Assembly (NCBI RefSeq): GCF_000300005.1
Contig: NC_018691.1
Coordinates: 1,054,001-1,118,000, forward strand
Reading direction: 5' to 3'
DNA length: 64,000 nt
Origin: Alloalcanivorax dieselolei B5
GTDB lineage: Bacteria > Pseudomonadota > Gammaproteobacteria > Pseudomonadales > Alcanivoracaceae
Shown piece by piece: positions 8,882 to 18,485 of this stretch; position 1 is the first letter of the stretch; the number at the start of each line of letters is the position of its first letter. A program made the translations under genes and the position numbers. A model generated the notes under the pieces. The model was given only the letters and a program-made list of their open reading frames with translations, made no database searches and was not told where the DNA came from.

Positions 8882-11147
8882 ATTCTCTCCTGTATCCGGA
8901 AATGCTGCGCTCCAGCAGTGAATCCACTCGCCCGCCAAAGCCGCCCAGTCCGGTCATTTCAATCTGCAACATCACGGTGGAGTCCGGCTCAAGGGTGCCG
9001 TCCCCATTATCGTCGTAGAGTTCCCGCTGGCTCACCAGCCGTACCCGCCAGCAGCAGTTTCGGTATTCCGCGCCCGCCAGGGTTTCCTGGGTGCGGTGGT
9101 TTTCCACGTCGTACATCCAGCGGCCGATCAGCCGCCAATTGCGATGGATCGGCCAGATCGCCGCCACTTCCGATTGCCGCAGATTATCCTCCGGACGGTC
9201 GTGGAAGCCCAGGTTGAAAATCCGCCGCTCGCGGTCGTTGTAGCCGAGCCGCAGGGTGGAACGCTGGCGCTGGCCGCCGGAGGTATCCCATTGGCCTTCG
9301 GAGTAGAGGTACCAATCGCGGCCAAAGTTCCATCGCATGTCGGCCACCGCCGGTGTCTGGTCGGCGGTGTCTTCCCCGGTGCCGTCCAGTTGCACCCTGC
9401 GGTCGTCCAGGTAGTAGCCCTGGCCGACACGCAGGCGTAGTTGTTCGCGGCCATCGTCGTCGCGCAGGAAACGGCTGGTCAAGCCCACCGCGATTTTCTC
9501 TTCGTCGCCGATGCGGTCGTAGCCGATGTAGCGGTTTTCCCGGAACAGGGTGTTATAGGAGAAGGTCAGCTCACCGGCATCGAAATCCGGCAGGTCATCC
9601 TGGTACTCGTAAGCCACCTTGTTGACGAACACCCGCGGTTCCAGGGTCTGGGTGTAGCCGCGGCCGAACAGGTTGGTGGAACGCTCGAAGAACATGCCGG
9701 CGTCGAGGCTGGCGCCCCAGGTGTTGAGGGAGGGCTCGCTGCCACTGGGGCCGCCGTCATCCAGTTGATAACGGGTATGGTACAGGCGTGCCCTGGGCTC
9801 CACATAACCCCAGTTGTTTTCCAGCCGCGCCGACAGCGCGGGCTGCGCGTGCATGCGCACACCGGTGGGGTTGTTGCTGGTGTCCTTGTCGCTGCGGTCG
9901 AAGGCGGTAACGTCGCTGAGCCATAACAATCGCAGAGGACCGGCCAGATGCGGTCTGCCGGTCAGTTGCAGCTGTGGCAGCCGGCGATAGGGATGCAGGT
10001 CATCCGACAAGGTGGGATCGATGGTCTGCCAGGCCTGGAGCCGGCCCAGCGCCTGCCAGGTCTGGCCGTAATAGCGCAACTCCCCGACCCGCGGCAGGTG
10101 GGTCTGCGAGCTCACCTGCAGACCGGTATCCAGATCCTTGAAGTAGAAGTCGTCGGACACATAATTCATGTCCACGTGCAGGCCCCAGCGGCCGATGGAG
10201 CCGTCGTGGCGCCAAGCCGCCAGCTCGCGGTCCTGATCGTCGAACTCACGATCCTGGAACAGCACGCCGTAGCTGACCTGGCCCTGGCCATAGGGGGTCA
10301 GATAGCGGAACTCGGTTTCCAGACCGACGCCGCGGCCGTCCACATAGCGCGGGGCGACGGTGGCGTCCATCTGCGGGTGCAAGTTCAGGTAGATCGGCTG
10401 GGAGAAATCCAGGCCACCACTGTCGCTGGTGCTGATGGTCGGAAACAGCAACCCGGATTTGCGCCGGTCATCAATGGGGAAAGTGATCCAGGGCAAATAG
10501 AATAGCGGCACGTCCCTGACCCGTAACACCACGTTGCGCGCCTCACCCCAGCCCTTGTCACGGTCCAGCAGGATCTGCTCGCCGGAGAGGCGCCAGCCGT
10601 TGGAGCCGGGCGGACAGGTGGTGTAGGTGCCATTGAACACCGAGGTCAGGTTGCTGACCTGATCGATATACTCGGCGGAGCCATGGGCGCCGGGGCCGAA
10701 CAGCGAATAGCGGGCATTGCCCAGGCTGACCTGGCGGCTGCTGGTCTGGCCGCTCATGGAGTCGGCGAGAAAGGTGAATTGATTGGACTCCAGGCGCAGC
10801 GGGGTGTCCACTTCAAACTTGCCGCTGCTGCGGTCGAACAGGGCGGAATTGGTGACCACCCGGGAACCGGGCTGCTCAATCAGGACATCGCCGCTCATTT
10901 CGATCAGACCGTCCTCGGACGCGCTGGTCTGATCGGCGGTAATGATGGTGTCGCTGGTTTCCGCCCGCGGGCCGACCCGGGGGTTGTAATAGATGCCGCC
11001 GCACCACACCGGAATGGGGCGTTGCAGCACCTCGGGAAGCTCCTTCATTGCCTCACGGTCAACCCAGTTCAGATCGTCCTTGGCTGCCGCGGTGGTGGCG
11101 AAACCCAGCACCAGGCAGGAAAACATCAGTCGTGAGTGCAGTGGCAT
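8874..11147 (-). CDS. lptD: LPS-assembly outer-membrane protein LptD
   Basis: 757 aa with a signal peptide (MPLHSRLMFSCLVLGFATTAAA). After it come the periplasmic OstA-type beta-jellyroll (about residues 65-200) and the 26-strand beta-barrel region. Four cysteines lie at about 49, 178, 698 and 699, matching the two N-terminal and paired C-terminal cysteines whose long-range disulfides are needed for LptD assembly. LptD, with LptE, inserts lipopolysaccharide into the outer leaflet. Head of the surA-pdxA-rsmA-apaGH operon and divergent from amgK, with which it shares the 11148-11321 promoter gap. Confidence 0.98.
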   Translation of the reverse strand: MPLHSRLMFSCLVLGFATTAAAKDDLNWVDREAMKELPEVLQRPIPVWCGGIYYNPRVGPRAETSDTIITADQTSASEDGLIEMSGDVLIEQPGSRVVTNSALFDRSSGKFEVDTPLRLESNQFTFLADSMSGQTSSRQVSLGNARYSLFGPGAHGSAEYIDQVSNLTSVFNGTYTTCPPGSNGWRLSGEQILLDRDKGWGEARNVVLRVRDVPLFYLPWITFPIDDRRKSGLLFPTISTSDSGGLDFSQPIYLNLHPQMDATVAPRYVDGRGVGLETEFRYLTPYGQGQVSYGVLFQDREFDDQDRELAAWRHDGSIGRWGLHVDMNYVSDDFYFKDLDTGLQVSSQTHLPRVGELRYYGQTWQALGRLQAWQTIDPTLSDDLHPYRRLPQLQLTGRPHLAGPLRLLWLSDVTAFDRSDKDTSNNPTGVRMHAQPALSARLENNWGYVEPRARLYHTRYQLDDGGPSGSEPSLNTWGASLDAGMFFERSTNLFGRGYTQTLEPRVFVNKVAYEYQDDLPDFDAGELTFSYNTLFRENRYIGYDRIGDEEKIAVGLTSRFLRDDDGREQLRLRVGQGYYLDDRRVQLDGTGEDTADQTPAVADMRWNFGRDWYLYSEGQWDTSGGQRQRSTLRLGYNDRERRIFNLGFHDRPEDNLRQSEVAAIWPIHRNWRLIGRWMYDVENHRTQETLAGAEYRNCCWRVRLVSQRELYDDNGDGTLEPDSTVMLQIEMTGLGGFGGRVDSLLERSISGYRREYE

Positions 11148-11321
11148 CGGCTGCTCAGAACAGGTAAAAAGGCCGTTTTAAACCGCTGGACGCCCCCCTT
11201 GGCCGGGATTTGTCCCGGTGTTTCCCGATGCCGGCGCTCGGGTCGGGGCACCTCGGGGCAGGAAACAGGGCGACACGGTAGTCTTCGTCAATCGCCGCAG
11301 TGTAAACGAATGGGATGGGCA

Positions 11322-12973
<1,652 letters not shown>

Positions 12974-13005
12974 GCCCGCGGGCCCGGGCAGTGCTGGAGA
13001 ACTTG

Positions 13006-13680
13006 ATGGGTAAGCAAGCCCCCTGGATCGCGCCTTCTATCCTGGCGGCGGATTTCGCCCGGTTGGGAGAGGAATGCGAGGCGGTACTGGCCGCCGGCGC
13101 CGACGTGATTCATTTCGACGTCATGGACAACCACTATGTGCCGAATCTGACCATCGGTCCGATGGTGTGCCAGGCGCTGCGCAAACATGGCATCGAAGCG
13201 CCCATCGACGTGCACCTGATGGTGTCGCCGGTGGACGATCTGATCGGCATGTTCGCCGACGCCGGCGCCTCCATGATCACCTTCCATCCGGAAGCGTCCC
13301 GCCACGTGGACCGCTCCCTGCAACTGATCCGGGACGCCGGCTGCCAGGCCGGGCTGGTGTTGAATCCGGCGACCACGCCGGAGTGCCTGGAATACGTCAT
13401 GGACAAGCTCGACATGATTCTGCTGATGAGCGTGAATCCGGGCTTCGGCGGGCAGACGTTCATTCCCGGCACCCTGAAGAAGATCGAGCAGGTGCGCGCC
13501 TTGATCGACCGGCAGGAACGGCCGATCCGTCTGGAAGTCGATGGCGGTGTGTCGGAGAAAAATATCCGCGACGTGGCCGCCGCCGGCGCCGATACCTTTG
13601 TCGCCGGGTCCGCCATTTTCGGCAAGGCCGACTATGGCGCGGTGATCGAACAGATGCGTGCCGAACTGGCCCTGGCCTGA
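13006..13680 (+). CDS. rpe: Ribulose-phosphate 3-epimerase
   Basis: 224 aa from ATG 13006, which has a GGAG ribosome site. It is a TIM-barrel enzyme: [16 protein letters not shown] at the start, the metal-binding [30 protein letters not shown] and LEVDGGV motifs are all present. It interconverts ribulose-5-phosphate and xylulose-5-phosphate in the pentose phosphate pathway. It follows murU by 32 bp and is immediately followed by the transporter gene with no gap, so it belongs to a loosely assembled operon. The open frame upstream of 13006 overlaps murU and is not used. Confidence 0.97.
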   Translation: MGKQAPWIAPSILAADFARLGEECEAVLAAGADVIHFDVMDNHYVPNLTIGPMVCQALRKHGIEAPIDVHLMVSPVDDLIGMFADAGASMITFHPEASRHVDRSLQLIRDAGCQAGLVLNPATTPECLEYVMDKLDMILLMSVNPGFGGQTFIPGTLKKIEQVRALIDRQERPIRLEVDGGVSEKNIRDVAAAGADTFVAGSAIFGKADYGAVIEQMRAELALA

Positions 13681-14475
13681 ATGAGCGGCATCCGCACCCG
13701 TGCCGCCGGGCATGGCGAAATGCTGGTGTGGTCGTTGCTGATCGGGACCTCCTTTCCCACCGCGGAATATCTGGTGCGGGATGCGCACCCGTTGCCGCTG
13801 ACCGGCGTACGGTTTCTGATCGCCGCGCTGTTATTGGCTCCGGTGGCCACCCGGGTGGCGATCAATCCGCGCCGTTTAATTATCTGGGCGATCCTCGGCG
13901 CGCTGCTGGCGGTGTTTTTCTGGGCACAGTTCCAGGCTTTGCGAACTGTTGGCAGCATCGAGTTGTCTCTGTTGTACCTGTTGTCGCCGCCGGGTACCGC
14001 GATTCTGGCCTGGTACGCCAACCGGGAGTATCTGCACCCGGTGCCGCTGGTTGTGTTCGCCTTGGTGTTGTATCTGGTGATCCAGTATTGGATCCTGCCG
14101 GCGCCCACCGACCTGGTGGCGCTGTTGGCGCGGCCGGGTAGCCAGGTCTATTTGCTCGGTTGCGCGGCGGTGATCGGCTACGCGGTGTTATCCCGTGGGG
14201 CTATTTTGCGGAACTGGCTGCCCGCCGCGGCGGCCACCACCACGTTCTGGAGCCTGCTGTTCGCCGGCGTGTTGCTGTGCCTGGTGGGCGTGACTCGGTT
14301 ACCGGAAGTGGCGCAGTGGCATTGGGATCATTGGTGGCGGCTGGTTTACTTGGCGGTGTTCACCAGCATCCTTTCCTATTGGTTGATGCAGCGGGCGTTG
14401 CAGAAGCTGCACCCGGCCATCGTCGTTGCCTACGGCGCGGTGGTGCCGTTATGGGTGGCGCTGCTACCCTTTTGA
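13681..14475 (+). CDS. DMT/EamA-type membrane transporter, apparently lacking its last helix
   Basis: 264 aa. Hydrophobic segments and the GTSFPTAEYLV, PLPLTGVRFLIAALLL and YLLSPPGTAILAW stretches fit the drug/metabolite transporter superfamily (ten-helix EamA type). The protein stops at PLWVALLPF, roughly where the ninth helix ends in typical members (about 290-300 aa), so the final helix seems missing. No remnant of it lies in the 22 bp before the next gene. The ATG directly abuts the rpe stop. Substrate unknown. It may be a real nine-helix variant or a C-terminally truncated gene. Confidence 0.75.
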   Translation: MSGIRTRAAGHGEMLVWSLLIGTSFPTAEYLVRDAHPLPLTGVRFLIAALLLAPVATRVAINPRRLIIWAILGALLAVFFWAQFQALRTVGSIELSLLYLLSPPGTAILAWYANREYLHPVPLVVFALVLYLVIQYWILPAPTDLVALLARPGSQVYLLGCAAVIGYAVLSRGAILRNWLPAAAATTTFWSLLFAGVLLCLVGVTRLPEVAQWHWDHWWRLVYLAVFTSILSYWLMQRALQKLHPAIVVAYGAVVPLWVALLPF

Positions 14476-14497
14476 CAAGGAAGAAGCGGACTATCGA

Positions 14498-15037
14498 ATG
14501 CGCCTGGTAAGCGGAGTGATTTTGTCGTGCCTGCTGCTGGCCGGCTGTGCCAGCCGGCCGGTGGTGGTGGAGGATCGGAACGAGCCGGAAGCGGGCAGCC
14601 ACGCCGACCCGGAGCAGACCGTGTCGATGGAGGATTACTCCGTGGATATGGCCAATCCGGGGATGGTGCACGCTTTGCTCAGCGCGCAACTGCGAGAATG
14701 GGAAGGCACGCCTTACCGGCTGGGCGGGATGACCCGCAAGGGCGTTGATTGTTCCGGCTTCGTGTTTCTCACCTTCCATGACCGTCTGGGGGTGCGCCTG
14801 CCACGTACCACGGACCAGCAGGCGAGAGTGGGGGAGAAAGTGGCCAAGGATCAGTTGCAGACCGGCGATCTGGTGTTCTTTCGCACCGGCCGGGGTGTTC
14901 GCCATGTGGGGATCTATATGAACCGAGGCCGCTTCATGCACGCTTCCACCAGCCGTGGGGTGATGGTCTCGTCGCTGGACAATGTCTACTGGCGTTCTCA
15001 TTACTGGACCGCCCGTCGTATCGAAACGCGCTTCTGA
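14498..15037 (+). CDS. NlpC/P60 family lipoprotein, Spr/MepS-like peptidoglycan endopeptidase
   Basis: 179 aa. MRLVSGVILSCLLLAGC is a lipoprotein signal with lipobox LAGC (Cys17). The C-terminal NlpC/P60 domain (about 65-179) has catalytic Cys in RKGVDCSGFVF, His in GVRHVGIYM and a second His in RFMHAS. Such enzymes cut D,L-endopeptide bonds in peptidoglycan, often MepS-type meso-DAP/D-Ala crosslinks. The longer open frame to 14426 has no signal peptide in frame with its start and is not preferred. Its stop (15035-15037) abuts the stop of the convergent HxlR gene with no spacer. Confidence 0.92.
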   Translation: MRLVSGVILSCLLLAGCASRPVVVEDRNEPEAGSHADPEQTVSMEDYSVDMANPGMVHALLSAQLREWEGTPYRLGGMTRKGVDCSGFVFLTFHDRLGVRLPRTTDQQARVGEKVAKDQLQTGDLVFFRTGRGVRHVGIYMNRGRFMHASTSRGVMVSSLDNVYWRSHYWTARRIETRF

Positions 15038-15499
15038 TCAGGTGTCCGTCGCCAGACGTCCGACCCTGGTGTTCTCGAAACGCACATCGCGGACGGTCAG
15101 GGGCTGGCCGTCACCGCCTTCCACATGGAGCTGGCGGATCGGGTGTCCGCTGATCCGGTCCACCAGCCGCAGATCGTCGCGGTTGCCGTTCCAGCGTTCG
15201 CTCCATTGCCGCAGCGCGGTGATCACCGTGAACAGGTCACGGCCCTTGTCGGTGAGCCGGTACTCGTAGCGGGTACCGTGCTCGCCGGCATCCACCTTGC
15301 TCATCACACCGTTGTCCACCAGCCGGTTGAGGCGGTTGCAAAGGATATTCTTGGCGATCCCCAGCCGCTGCTGAAAGTCGACGAAACGGCGGGTACCCAG
15401 CATGGCTTCCTTGACCACCAGCAGTGACCACCAGTCGCCCACTTGATCCAGGGCGCAGGCCACGGAGCAGTCCAGGTCGTCAAAGCGTTTTCGGGTCAC
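15038..15499 (-). CDS. HxlR-family winged-helix transcriptional regulator
   Basis: 153 aa; GTG start at 15499. The pattern DLDCSVACALDQVGDWWSLLVVKEAMLGTRRF, NILCNRLNRLVDNGVM and YRLTDKGRDLF is the HxlR (DUF24) winged helix. The C-terminal 45 residues extend beyond the usual 100-120 aa. Two cysteines near the N-terminus (11 and 15) lie where the thiol sensors of YodB/HypR-type members are. It is divergent from an old-yellow-enzyme gene and the shared gap has dyads, suggesting it controls that gene in response to electrophiles or quinones; this is inference. Confidence 0.92.
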   Translation of the reverse strand: MTRKRFDDLDCSVACALDQVGDWWSLLVVKEAMLGTRRFVDFQQRLGIAKNILCNRLNRLVDNGVMSKVDAGEHGTRYEYRLTDKGRDLFTVITALRQWSERWNGNRDDLRLVDRISGHPIRQLHVEGGDGQPLTVRDVRFENTRVGRLATDT

Positions 15500-15569
15500 G
15501 GGTGGAGCCCTCCAAGGGATTCGGCATAGGTAAGAGCGTTTTCAGTCTATCCAAAACGGTTGCATGATA

Positions 15570-15603
15570 AAACCATCCTGGTTTACGGTTGCGATCTGCA
15601 ACC
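15570..15603. promoter_or_regulatory. Two dyads in the HxlR/OYE gap, candidate HxlR operator
   Basis: AAACC-N5-GGTTT (15570-15584) and GGTTGC-N5-GCAACC (15587-15603) lie side by side with equal 5-base spacers, about 45-80 bp upstream of the oxidoreductase start. A further GGTTGC occurs at 15558. HxlR proteins bind such short inverted repeats as dimers, so these are the likely control sites for the divergent genes. Confidence 0.5.
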
Positions 15604-15648
15604 AAATTGGATGGCGGCCGGGGCCGCCACGACTCGGGAGAACTGGCT

Positions 15649-16761
15649 ATGAGTACCTCGCTGGGCGCGTTGTTGCGTCCGTTTGAACACAAGTCCCTGA
15701 AACTGCGTAACCGCGTGGCCATGGCGCCGATGACGCGTAATTTTTCCCCGGACTACATTCCCAATGAGGATGTGGCCGCTTACTACCGCCGCCGCGCCGA
15801 AGGCGAGGTGGGGCTGATCATTACCGAGGGCACCACCGTGGGCCATGTGGCGGCCAACGGTTACGAACGAGTGCCGGCGTTTCATGGTGAACTGGCATTG
15901 GCTGGCTGGAAGCGGGTGGTGGACCAGGTCCACCAGGCCGGTGGCGCCATTATTCCCCAGCTTTGGCACGTCGGGGCGGTGCGCCGGCCCGGTATCGGCC
16001 CGGACAAGGATGTGCCCGGTTATTCCCCTTCCGGCCTGTTCAAGCCGGGCAAGGAGAGCGGCCATGCCATGACCCTGGACGATATCGACGACGTCATCCG
16101 GGCTTTCGCCGAATCCGCCCGTAACGCCCGTGATCTGGGGTTCGATGGTGTGGAAATCCACGGTGCTCACGGCTACCTGCTTGATCAGTTCTTCTGGGAA
16201 GGCACCAACCAGCGTGATGACCAGTACGGCGGCAACATGGACAACCGCGGGCGTTTCGTGGCGGACATCGTGCGCGCGGTGCGTGAGGCGGTGGGCGAGG
16301 ACTTCGCCATCGTGCTGCGGTATTCCCAGTGGAAACAGCAGGATTATGAGGCCCGGCTGGCCACCACCCCGCAGGAACTGGAGCGCTTCCTGACGCCGCT
16401 GGTGGACGCCGGCGTCGATCTGTTCCATGCCTCCACCCGCCGCTTCTGGGTGCCGGAATTCGAGGGTTCCGACCTCAACCTGGCTGGCTGGACCCGCAAG
16501 CTGACCGGCAAGCCGACGCTGTCCGTGGGCAGTGTGGGCCTGGATGACGATTTCATCGGCCATAACAACCAGGGCATGGGCGGTACCGCCAATCCGGTGA
16601 GTATCGACGAACTGGAACGGCGTATGGCCAACGACGAATTCGATCTGATCGCGGTGGGACGGGCTTTGTTGCAGGACCCGAACTGGCTGATCAAGATGCG
16701 GGAAGGTCGTGAGGAGGAGATCGAGATCTTCACCAAGAAAGCCCTGGGTTCGCTCAGCTGA
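15649..16761 (+). CDS. NADH:flavin oxidoreductase, old yellow enzyme family
   Basis: 370 aa from ATG 15649, with GGGAG upstream; the frame is open to 15589 but that part is not family-like. An FMN-binding TIM barrel: LRNRVAMAPMTRNF, GLIITEGTTV, IIPQLWHVG, GFDGVEIHGAHGYLLDQF (catalytic/substrate-binding H...H) and DLIAVGRALLQDPNW (phosphate grip). Such enzymes reduce activated alkenes and other electrophiles with NAD(P)H. The absent YGG-rich C-terminal Fe-S region rules out 2,4-dienoyl-CoA reductase. The divergent HxlR gene suggests inducible detoxification. Confidence 0.93.
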   Translation: MSTSLGALLRPFEHKSLKLRNRVAMAPMTRNFSPDYIPNEDVAAYYRRRAEGEVGLIITEGTTVGHVAANGYERVPAFHGELALAGWKRVVDQVHQAGGAIIPQLWHVGAVRRPGIGPDKDVPGYSPSGLFKPGKESGHAMTLDDIDDVIRAFAESARNARDLGFDGVEIHGAHGYLLDQFFWEGTNQRDDQYGGNMDNRGRFVADIVRAVREAVGEDFAIVLRYSQWKQQDYEARLATTPQELERFLTPLVDAGVDLFHASTRRFWVPEFEGSDLNLAGWTRKLTGKPTLSVGSVGLDDDFIGHNNQGMGGTANPVSIDELERRMANDEFDLIAVGRALLQDPNWLIKMREGREEEIEIFTKKALGSLS

Positions 16762-16787
16762 GCGAAGCGGGGACGTCCAGGTAGAAA

Positions 16788-16826
16788 ACAAGCCAGCTGT
16801 CCCACAGTTGTGGGACGCTGGCTTGT
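16788..16826. terminator. Strong bidirectional hairpin after the oxidoreductase gene
   Basis: ACAAGCCAGC pairs perfectly with GCTGGCTTGT (10 bp) and, after a single bulged T, GTCCCAC pairs with GTGGGAC around an AGTT loop, a 17-bp stem. It sits 27 bp after the OYE stop in the gap between convergent genes. No long T run follows, so it may end transcription with help or protect 3' ends. Confidence 0.65.
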
Positions 16827-17062
16827 GCGTCATTCGCTGCTAAAGCAGAGTGTGCTTCCCACAGACCGGACTACGAAGCCGCTGTAGGAGCTTGCCCTGC
16901 AAGCGAATTCTTTGGAACACAGCGCAATTCGCTTGCAGGGCAAGCTCCTACAGCGGCCTTGTGGCGACCTCTGAAAAGGCTGGCAAGCAAGTATTGGGCC
17001 TGGCGTGCCAGCGAATTGTGGGACAGCTCGAGCCCATGGTCCGCGATGTTTTCGTTCGTTTC
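16827..17062. repeat. Convergent intergenic tract with a perfect REPIN-like inverted repeat
   Basis: Arms at 16879-16909 and 16926-16956 are perfect 31-bp inverted repeats separated by 16 bases; each contains TGTAGGAGCTTGCCCTGCAA. This resembles the REP doublets (REPINs) of pseudomonads, which start GTRGGAGC and form a long hairpin. Further right, AGCGAATTGTGGGACAGC (about 17008-17025) matches another part of the single-arm copy near 25300. No gene is visible here; the tract probably forms transcript 3' structure. Confidence 0.75.
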
Positions 17063-18379
17063 TTAACTCGCTTCCAGTGACTTGTTGATGCGCAGCGCCA
17101 GCAGCGTGCAAACCACCCCGGACAGCAGGTAAACGCTGACGTAAGCCAGGCCGAATTTGGCTGACAGCCCCAGTGCCACCAGCGGTGCGAAGGCGGCGCC
17201 GAACAGCCAGGCAAAGTCGGAGGTCAACGCTGCTCCGGTATAACGGAAGCGGCGCTGGAAGTTGGCGGTGACGGTGCCGGAAGCCTGGCCGTAGGACAGA
17301 CCCAGCAAAACGAAGCCGACCAGAATGAAGATATCCTGCTGTACCGCGTTACCGTCCATCAGCAGCGGTGTGAACAGACTGAAGATCCCGATCAGCACGG
17401 CCAGCGAGCCGACGGTGTTGCGTTTGCCGATCCGTTCCGCGATCCAGCCGGAGGCAATGGTGCCGAAAATCGCCAGGATCGCCCCGATGGCCTGCACGAT
17501 CAGCACATCCGGCACGTTCTGGGAGCCGTTCAGTACGATCCAGGACAGCGGGAAGATGGTCACCAGATGGAACAGGGCATAGCTGGCCAGGGCAGCGAAG
17601 GCGCCAATGAAGATGTTGTAGCCCTGCTCTTGCAACATTTTGCGTGTGCTTAGCGGTTCCAGGTCACTCTCTTCCAGTGCCGCGGTGTACTCATGGGTCA
17701 ACACCAGCCGCAGGCGGGCGAACAGGGCCACCACGTTGATGGCGAACGCCACGAAGAACGGATAGCGCCAGCCCCAGCCGAGGAAATCCTCGGTGGACAG
17801 GCTCATATACAGAAACAGGAACAGGACGCTGGCCACCAGGAAACCGATAGGGGCGCCCAGTTGGCCGATCATGGCGAAGCGGGAGCGGCGGTTTTTCGGC
17901 GTGTTCAGCGCCAACAAGGAGGGCAGGCCGTCCCAGGAGCCGCCCAGGGCGAGCCCCTGCAGAATACGCAGCAGCGACAACACCAGGATGGCGTAGCCGC
18001 CCAATACCGCGTGGCCGGGCAGGAAGGCGATACCCGCGGTGGCGGTGCCGAGCAGGAACAAGGCGGCGGTCAGTTTAACGCTGCGGCCCCAGTGGCGCTG
18101 GATGGTCATGAACAGCGCGGTACCGAAGGGGCGGGCGATAAAGGCGAAGGAAAAGATGGTGAAGGCGTACAGCAAACCCTCCAGGCGGCCGGCGAACGGA
18201 AAAAACACCGACGGAAATACCAGAACCGAGGCTATTCCATAAACGAAGAAGTCGAAGTACTCTGAGGTGCGTCCGATCACCACGCCCACGGCGATCTCGT
18301 TCGGTGCCACGGCCTGATGGGCCTCCGGGGCGGAAGAGTAGGAGGGCACGGCGGTGGCGGAGTCGTTAGTTGTTATCAT
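17063..18379 (-). CDS. MFS transporter, metabolite:H+ symporter (MHS) type
   Basis: 438 aa with about 12 hydrophobic segments. The opening helix motif GRTSEYFDFFVYGIASVLVFPSVFFP is the MHS pattern (GTTIEWYDFF-like), followed by FIARPFGTALF and LRILQGLALGGSWDG, the family loops. Members import small carboxylates, aromatic acids, betaine or proline with protons; the substrate here cannot be told. ATG 18379 has a GAGGT ribosome site. It is divergent from cyoA across a 106-bp gap that contains two perfect palindromes. Confidence 0.9.
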   Translation of the reverse strand: MITTNDSATAVPSYSSAPEAHQAVAPNEIAVGVVIGRTSEYFDFFVYGIASVLVFPSVFFPFAGRLEGLLYAFTIFSFAFIARPFGTALFMTIQRHWGRSVKLTAALFLLGTATAGIAFLPGHAVLGGYAILVLSLLRILQGLALGGSWDGLPSLLALNTPKNRRSRFAMIGQLGAPIGFLVASVLFLFLYMSLSTEDFLGWGWRYPFFVAFAINVVALFARLRLVLTHEYTAALEESDLEPLSTRKMLQEQGYNIFIGAFAALASYALFHLVTIFPLSWIVLNGSQNVPDVLIVQAIGAILAIFGTIASGWIAERIGKRNTVGSLAVLIGIFSLFTPLLMDGNAVQQDIFILVGFVLLGLSYGQASGTVTANFQRRFRYTGAALTSDFAWLFGAAFAPLVALGLSAKFGLAYVSVYLLSGVVCTLLALRINKSLEAS

Positions 18380-18422
18380 TGCTGTACCTCACGAAATCAA
18401 GTCCAACCGATCATAATCACTT

Positions 18423-18459
18423 TCACGATATCGTGACACCATTGGACAAAATGTCCAAT
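18423..18459. promoter_or_regulatory. Two perfect palindromes between the transporter and cyoA
   Basis: TCACGATATCGTGA (18423-18436) is a perfect 14-bp palindrome, and ATTGGACAAAATGTCCAAT (18441-18459) is a perfect 8+8 inverted repeat with a 3-base centre. They lie 27-63 bp before the cyoA start and 44-80 bp before the transporter start, so they probably bind regulators of one or both genes. The nearby RegA-type regulator is one candidate; this is inference. Confidence 0.55.
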
Positions 18460-18485
18460 TCAACATTCCGGGCTGGAGGCGTACA

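Noticed and set aside
11136-11321. N-terminal extension of AmgK
   Set aside because: It overlaps the lptD start region and has no similarity to the kinase family.
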